Below are positions 59,174-64,000 of a stretch of DNA of 64,000 nt, in pieces (the stretch's first letter is position 1; each line of letters opens with the position of its first letter). A program made the translations under genes and the position numbers. Below the pieces are notes generated by a model. That model searched no databases. It had not been told where the DNA came from and saw nothing but the letters and a program-made list of their open reading frames with translations. Source of the DNA: Hypericum androsaemum (taxonomy: Eukaryota > Streptophyta > Magnoliopsida > Malpighiales > Hypericaceae). The stretch spans positions 13,995,001-14,059,000 of the forward strand of contig OZ023192.1 of the NCBI GenBank assembly GCA_963995505.1. Direction: 5' to 3'.

Positions 59174-60049
59174 TTTTTTTATGATAGGAGTCTGCAGTAT
59201 TAACGTCATTTTGGGGCTTTTTTTTCAAAGGATTTTAAAACGACAAGATTTTTAAAGAGGGTAGCGATTGCAACTTGGGACATTCTAGTGCGAGGGAGTG
59301 GCGTGGACATTTTTATTGGTGGCTCAGATCCGTAGTTGTAGTAAACTTCATTGATGAAATTTTTGTTTTACTCTTGACTCCTCCCTTGTAAGATTAGCTT
59401 GAGTATACGAGTCCCATATGAGATTTTGGTCGTCATTGTAACTTTTTTTTTAAATAATAAAGGTTCACAATTTATTTCAAAAACAAGTAGAGATCACGCC
59501 CAGAAACCATTCCTTTCAAGCACAGGAAACGTTCAATTTACATAGCAATATCAGTTACCCCAAACTAGAACTAACCCTCATATAGCGCATATGATGTTGC
59601 GATTGTGTACCGCATCCAGATATCTGTTACGTTGAGAAAAATCCAGAACGAAAAAGGAGTATCCGCGATAATACCGCAAACAAACTAACCTACCAAAAAA
59701 ATTACTCAATGATAACCAACAACCATAACACGAGGAACTACAAACATCACAGTCCATCACACCAGTAATCGCAAATTATATTACACCCGCGGCCTCAAGA
59801 TAATTCGTGAGGAGACGAGGAAGGGAGGGAGGAGAAACGGAGGGGAGAGACTTCTTAAGTGGGGACATTTGTGTCATTTTAGATGGTTGTTTGCCAGAAA
59901 AAAATTTCGATTCCAACTTTAGGGACCCCAAATTATAATGAAACCAAACTAAAGGGACAATAAATCAGAAGGTAAACTACATGTATCCTATCGTCTATTT
60001 CACAAAACATCAGAGATCCAGATCTATTTTTTAAGATGCTAATTTTTAA
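59174..60049. other. No recognised gene
   Basis: AT-rich intergenic DNA. No coding motif or element end was identified with confidence. Confidence 0.4.
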
Positions 60050-61030
60050 TAGATTTGCTTATCTGATAATTTTTAAATGATATTTCATTTAAAGGTCATT
60101 CTAATCAGTGTTTCGTTGTAACTTGTAACAACAATATCAATCGAATGTAACATTGAATGACGCTATATGTCGATAATTTAGTTATCTCATGACTTTCATC
60201 ATCACCCACCTAAGTTTCATTTTCATAACTATAATTCTTTGATATTTTTTGTTAACTTGAATAGATACAAAGAAACGTTGGTGTATGTATATAATTGGGA
60301 AAAGAAAAGATGACTTTTGTACCTTATTGATATGGCAAAAAATTACTTAAATACTATGTAGTTTAAAATTATTCATAAATTGAGTTAAAATTATTTTAAT
60401 TAAAATTAATTAGAAGCTCAAATAGTTATCCGACACTGCCATCATTTTAACCACCCACGTCATTTCGCTGATGATATGGCTGCCATCTGAACATCCTTTT
60501 CTTTCCCTCTTTTCCCCTCTCTCTCCTCCAACCCTCTCACCTCCCTTATTTCTCTCTTCCCTCTGAGATCCATGGTGTCCACGAAACTTTACAAGAAATA
60601 TCTTGGAGCTCTCATTACTAAAAAACCCAGAAATCACACGTTACTTCGACGACACCAGTGCAAATTTTTCCGGCAGTGGGAGGTTTGATTTGTTCGCCTT
60701 GAAATAACATTTCAAAGTAAAATTTTCTTTGAAATTTTTCTTTCATCTTCTCAATCATTTTTGAATAATTTTTATGATTGTTATCTTGTTATAAGAAAAT
60801 ATTTTAATTAAATATATTATTTAAATAACACTATAAATTTATAATTTAGGTAATTTGTTTATAGACAAAATAATTTTTTAGTATTTGCATATTATTATTC
60901 AAAAACTCAATTTTAATATTTTTGAAAAAAAAATGTAAATTTCTCTTATCTAATAACTTCTCTAAAATTATATTTTTTTCCAGTCCCAATAATATCACTT
61001 TAGAGAAATTTTATTGTATTATTCTATGAT
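60050..61030. repeat. Highly diverged tail of the tandem unit
   Basis: Positions 60070-60230 resemble 46160-46270 (ATATCAATCGAATGTAACAT against ATCTCAATCGAATGTAGCAT). Positions 60300-60560 resemble a MULE left end (TTTTGTACCTTATTGATATG, then GCAAAAAATTACTTAAATAC). Positions 60880-61020 resemble 47600-47735 (AAAAACTCAATTTTAAT, then TATCACTTTAGAGAAATTTT). The order matches the tails at 21.8-24.3 and 46.1-47.8 kb. Confidence 0.55.
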
Positions 61031-61426
61031 ATAGATTTAAGAATAAATTACTCTCAAATCTCTCGATTTTATTTAAATGTATTCAAAAAATTTTCGTGTT
61101 TGAAAAATGATCATGTTGTTCTCTTATTTAATTTTATTATACTTTTGGATAATTTAATAAATTTTTTTTATCATTGAAATAAAAAATATACTATTTTAAA
61201 AAAATATATCATCCCTTTTAGCTTTGTCCGACGCCGCCCAGAAACCCATCCATTCGTTCACAGCACCACCGGCGGCCGATTTCTTGCTCAAATTCATCAT
61301 GGTTTCTAATCCTACCCAGAAATCGAACGACAACCTTCAAAATTACCCAGAGATCCCTTCTTCAGGAAATCATCCTCATACCTTCGATTGAGACAAGGAC
61401 AGCTGCAGATCTAGAACTGCACCAGC

Positions 61427-61625
61427 ATGTTCGGCCCCTCCTCCGTCGTCACCGGCAGCATCGCCACCGAGACCACCACGAACGCCGCGTTCCACTGCAT
61501 GTCGAGGAAAACCAACGGCCCGAAGTACCCCCCCAGTCGGCGCTCCGCCGTCTCCCTCACCAGCATCGACGGGCCCCTACGACCTGTCGCCCGCCCCAGC
61601 AGCGCTGCCAGCGAAACCCATTGTT
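61427..61625 (-). pseudogene. Fragment of a RING E3 ligase (At1g12760/At4g11680-like)
   Basis: The minus strand encodes [20 protein letters not shown], then a gap, then [18 protein letters not shown] and EEGPNM. This matches the region before and inside the first transmembrane segment of a plant family of membrane RING-H2 E3 ligases, in which PSMLVRE and [17 protein letters not shown] are conserved. A TAG stop follows LVQF, at the place of an expected Trp in the LWICGY segment. The RING domain is absent. High GC marks it off from its AT-rich surroundings. Confidence 0.6.
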
Positions 61626-62536
61626 AAAGCAAAAAACTATTGTAATTTCTGGAATTTCTATTACCCAAGTCAAAATTATTTGCAATTTCTGGAATATTAT
61701 GTGATTTATTGGGCTTTTGCTAGTGTTTAGCTTCAAGATGAGATTTTTTGGGATTTGTTGTACTTATGGATTTTCTCGGATGATAGTGTTTGTCTTGAAT
61801 GGGGAACGGTTGGGCGGGGTTAGGGACGGAATTAGGGTAGAGAACCCGAGGTTCGCGGTAGAGGAGGTCAGGGATTTGAACGACGTTGTTGGCGCCGGTG
61901 CCATGGGGAAGGGTCGATCCAGAGGAAAGAGACGAACATTTTTATTTTTAAGGGTATTTTCGTCATTTTTTATGACAAAAATGAAAAAAATGAAGATGAC
62001 ATCAGTTAGGGATTCGAAAGTATAATAAAATCAAACAAGAGGAATTTTGTCGTATATTTTTCAAAAGAGAGAACTTTTTAGTATATTTAATCAAACTCGA
62101 AGGACTTAAGAGTAATTTATCATAGATTTAAATTACATGGTAGTAGTGTAGAAATCATATTTTATCTTTCTCAAAAAAAAAATCATATTTTATCCACACC
62201 AAATGAAATATTTTGTCTACCAACGTGTAATCTCGTGAACAACTCTAGAAAGGCGAATGATTTCAAGTTTGAAGACGATGTTATTCATATGATACCAAAT
62301 AGACCAGAAAAAACCGCAAGTAGCACTTATCAAATTTACTTCTAAACATTTCAACTATCTAAATAATATATACAACTAGATAGATATATCTTTGATAGTT
62401 GATGCAATAGTAGCCTCGCATAGAGTTTATATGCACAGACGATCTTGATTGTATTCTATTAAATTCCGGACCCTTTTCTTCCATCCTTAGATCCGTGATC
62501 TGAGGAGAGAGTATCGAATTTCAGCGTCGGTATGTT
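61626..62536. other. No recognised gene
   Basis: A frame at 61717-62025 (+) has no recognised domain. The rest is AT-rich. Confidence 0.4.
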
Positions 62537-63188
62537 TTATGTGGGCAAGGCTGTCGTCTTACAAATAGGGCATATGTTTTTCAAGATTAGCCATTGCTTG
62601 ATGCAGTTGGTGTGGAATTCGTGCCCGCAGACAAGTACTCCTAGGTCGTCTCCATCCAAATGTTGTTCCTGAAATCGTAGAGGTGAGGGTGAAAAAATAA
62701 GCTGAACATGCTGGCATTAGAGAGCTCAAGGAAGCTGTCTGATGATCCGTCCTCCGCAGAAACCCTATCACTGTAAAACTCAAAGGGAAAAAATGACGAT
62801 AGGAAAAAGAGCAGCCTCGATAATGAAAAGGTTGGGCCAAACCTGACATATGCAACAGGGTTCCTGGTCGTCAGAGGACGCTGTTCTAGAGAACGTTGTA
62901 TACTGCTGTTGTTTCATCACTTTCAGGATGATCTCCTCATTTAGTCCAGTATTAACCACTCCCATTTGTTCCTCCGATGCCAACAGTTCCTGAGACACCG
63001 AAAATTCTTGGCAAGGTGAAGGAGATCAAGAAATAATTTGGAAAGAGATAGTCTCTTAACTTACACTTTGTCGGGATTTAAATCTATGTTCCTCCTATTC
63101 ATCATCACTTTTTTATACCCAAAAAAAGTTATTCATCATTTTTACCTCGTACGACATATTATCAATATCAACTCGCATGTCTCTATGC
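62537..63188 (-). CDS. 3' part of a RING-H2 E3 ligase gene, MBR1/HIP1-like (partial)
   Basis: Three exons on the minus strand: 63146-63188, 62843-62989 and 62537-62668. All have GT/AG borders and the reading frame is kept throughout. The first encodes HRDMRVDIDNMSYE, the second ELLASEEQMGVVNTGL through EPCCICQ, the third VCGHEFHTNCIKQWL, then CPICK and a TAA stop. Together they give a complete C3H2C3 RING-H2 finger, with the YEELLxxEExMG segment that precedes it in MBR1/MBR2/HIP1-type ligases, which target MED25 and other nuclear proteins. The long upstream exons of this family are not found before the next repeat at 63786. The gene is probably truncated at its 5' end, although no lesion is seen in the part present. 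Confidence 0.7.
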
Positions 63189-63785
63189 CTGTCAAAAAAT
63201 AATAGTCCTGCATATCGGTTGAAAAGAGTCAACAAGTTCCGAAATATTGCGTAAAATAATGGAGACCACGCTCCTCAATGTAGATGCATCTTGTCCCCAA
63301 AAAATGTACTCCATAGTCTTAATTATTTTCCGTAAAAAATTAAAAACACAGATGACAACCATCGACATAATTTTTTTATAAAGGTAATTTTTTTGATAAG
63401 TTATTTAGGTAATTTTTACACCGTTAGTTACCATATGAGAGATTGATCATTGAAATTTTGTCAATTCATAATTGGCAAACCATATACATAGTATTTTTAT
63501 ATTATATTATTTTTGTTGATAAGCAGTGATTTTATTAATAGGAAAAGACATTTACATATTCCTAAAATACTTGCATACTCCAGAAATATGCACACCTATA
63601 CTCCATAGGAATGCACCTATACTATGGCCAATTAGGAGTCCCGAATGGTCTCTAAATATAGGATAATATGGGATGAGCTCTTGATTACATTGTACCGTCA
63701 TTATTTTAGAACAATATAATTATTACTGGACATGGTATAAAATAAAATAGAATGAATGAAAATTTATTTTATATTATATTATAAC
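63189..63785. other. No recognised gene
   Basis: AT-rich sequence where 5' exons of the RING-H2 gene would be expected. None was recognised. Confidence 0.4.
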
Positions 63786-64000
63786 ACCTCAAGAGATCGA
63801 TGGATGGATATAAAAAACTCTGGCAACCAATCAATATGATGCCCAATCGATGGATATGAAAATCTATCTTTCCAATTCTTTTCAAAAAAATATTATATTA
63901 AGTCGGAAATTCAGATATACAAAAATTATCCATAATTGAAATATATAATTCAGTAAATATAATCTCCATCTAGACGTAATAGTATAATTATTCTGCATCG
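63786..64000. repeat. Start of another old segmental repeat copy, running off the window
   Basis: CCTCAAGAGATCGATGG and GGCAACCAATC resemble 18724-18765. AATATTATATTAAGTCGGAA through CATCTAGACGTAATAG resembles 20038-20115, the stretch just downstream of the 41-aa peptide gene's stop codon. That gene's equivalent would begin just beyond base 64000. Confidence 0.55.

Noticed and set aside
63015..63033. 17-bp match to the LHCB1 KVKEIK codons (GTGAAGGAGATCAAGAA)
   Set aside because: It lies alone in an intron of the RING-H2 gene with no flanking LHCB similarity, and is short enough to be chance.

Overview
The window is nuclear DNA of a flowering plant, probably a eudicot. It is AT-rich and intron-containing, carries an intronless chloroplast LHCII (Lhcb1-type) gene with a transit peptide, and is full of plant transposon families: hAT, PIF/Harbinger, MULE, Ty3/gypsy chromovirus, Ty1/copia and a tRNA-derived SINE. 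I do not name a species.

The dominant architecture is a tandem array. Unit 1 (1-24298) is followed by unit 2 (24299-47794) and by the head of a third, diverged unit (47795-49738). From about 1 to 19.2 kb, units 1 and 2 are almost identical at a fixed offset of 24298 bp (I saw only about five substitutions). From about 19.2 kb to the unit end they differ by several percent, with many indels and one extra 821-bp transposon in unit 1. This step fits an unequal crossover between older paralogous tails. An assembly duplication must be excluded.

Each unit contains, in order: a deleted hAT element; a relic of an LHCB gene (promoter and 3'UTR left, coding region lost); a short minus-strand gene for a 58-aa single-pass membrane protein with a 5'UTR intron; a Pack-MULE-like element with two oppositely oriented PP2C fragments; a dead copia RT carrying a SINE; a dead Harbinger element; the intact LHCB1 gene; a second Harbinger-type element split by a 7.0-kb Ty3/gypsy retrotransposon; a second LHCB relic interrupted by a small TIR element with a 9-bp target duplication; a second membrane-peptide gene (41 aa); and a MULE carrying an auxilin-like first exon. 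Without the transposons, the ancestral unit appears to be a convergent pair, LHCB (+) facing the membrane-peptide gene (-), amplified several times. More diverged pieces lie at 56.77-57.0, 60.05-61.03 and 63.79-64.0 kb, so the array probably continues to the right.

From 49.7 to 64 kb the sequence is non-repeated accessory DNA: minisatellites (51.7-54.1 kb), an LTR-like stretch, one intact two-exon secreted cysteine-rich peptide gene (55.3-55.8 kb), an element carrying a broken SD2-2-like lectin receptor kinase fragment, a broken RING E3 ligase fragment at 61.4 kb, and the last three exons of an MBR1/HIP1-like RING-H2 gene at 62.5-63.2 kb.

Probably expressed protein genes: two identical LHCB1 copies, four copies of the short membrane-peptide gene, the cysteine-rich peptide and possibly the RING-H2 tail. 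All calls rest on reading the sequence; no searches were run.
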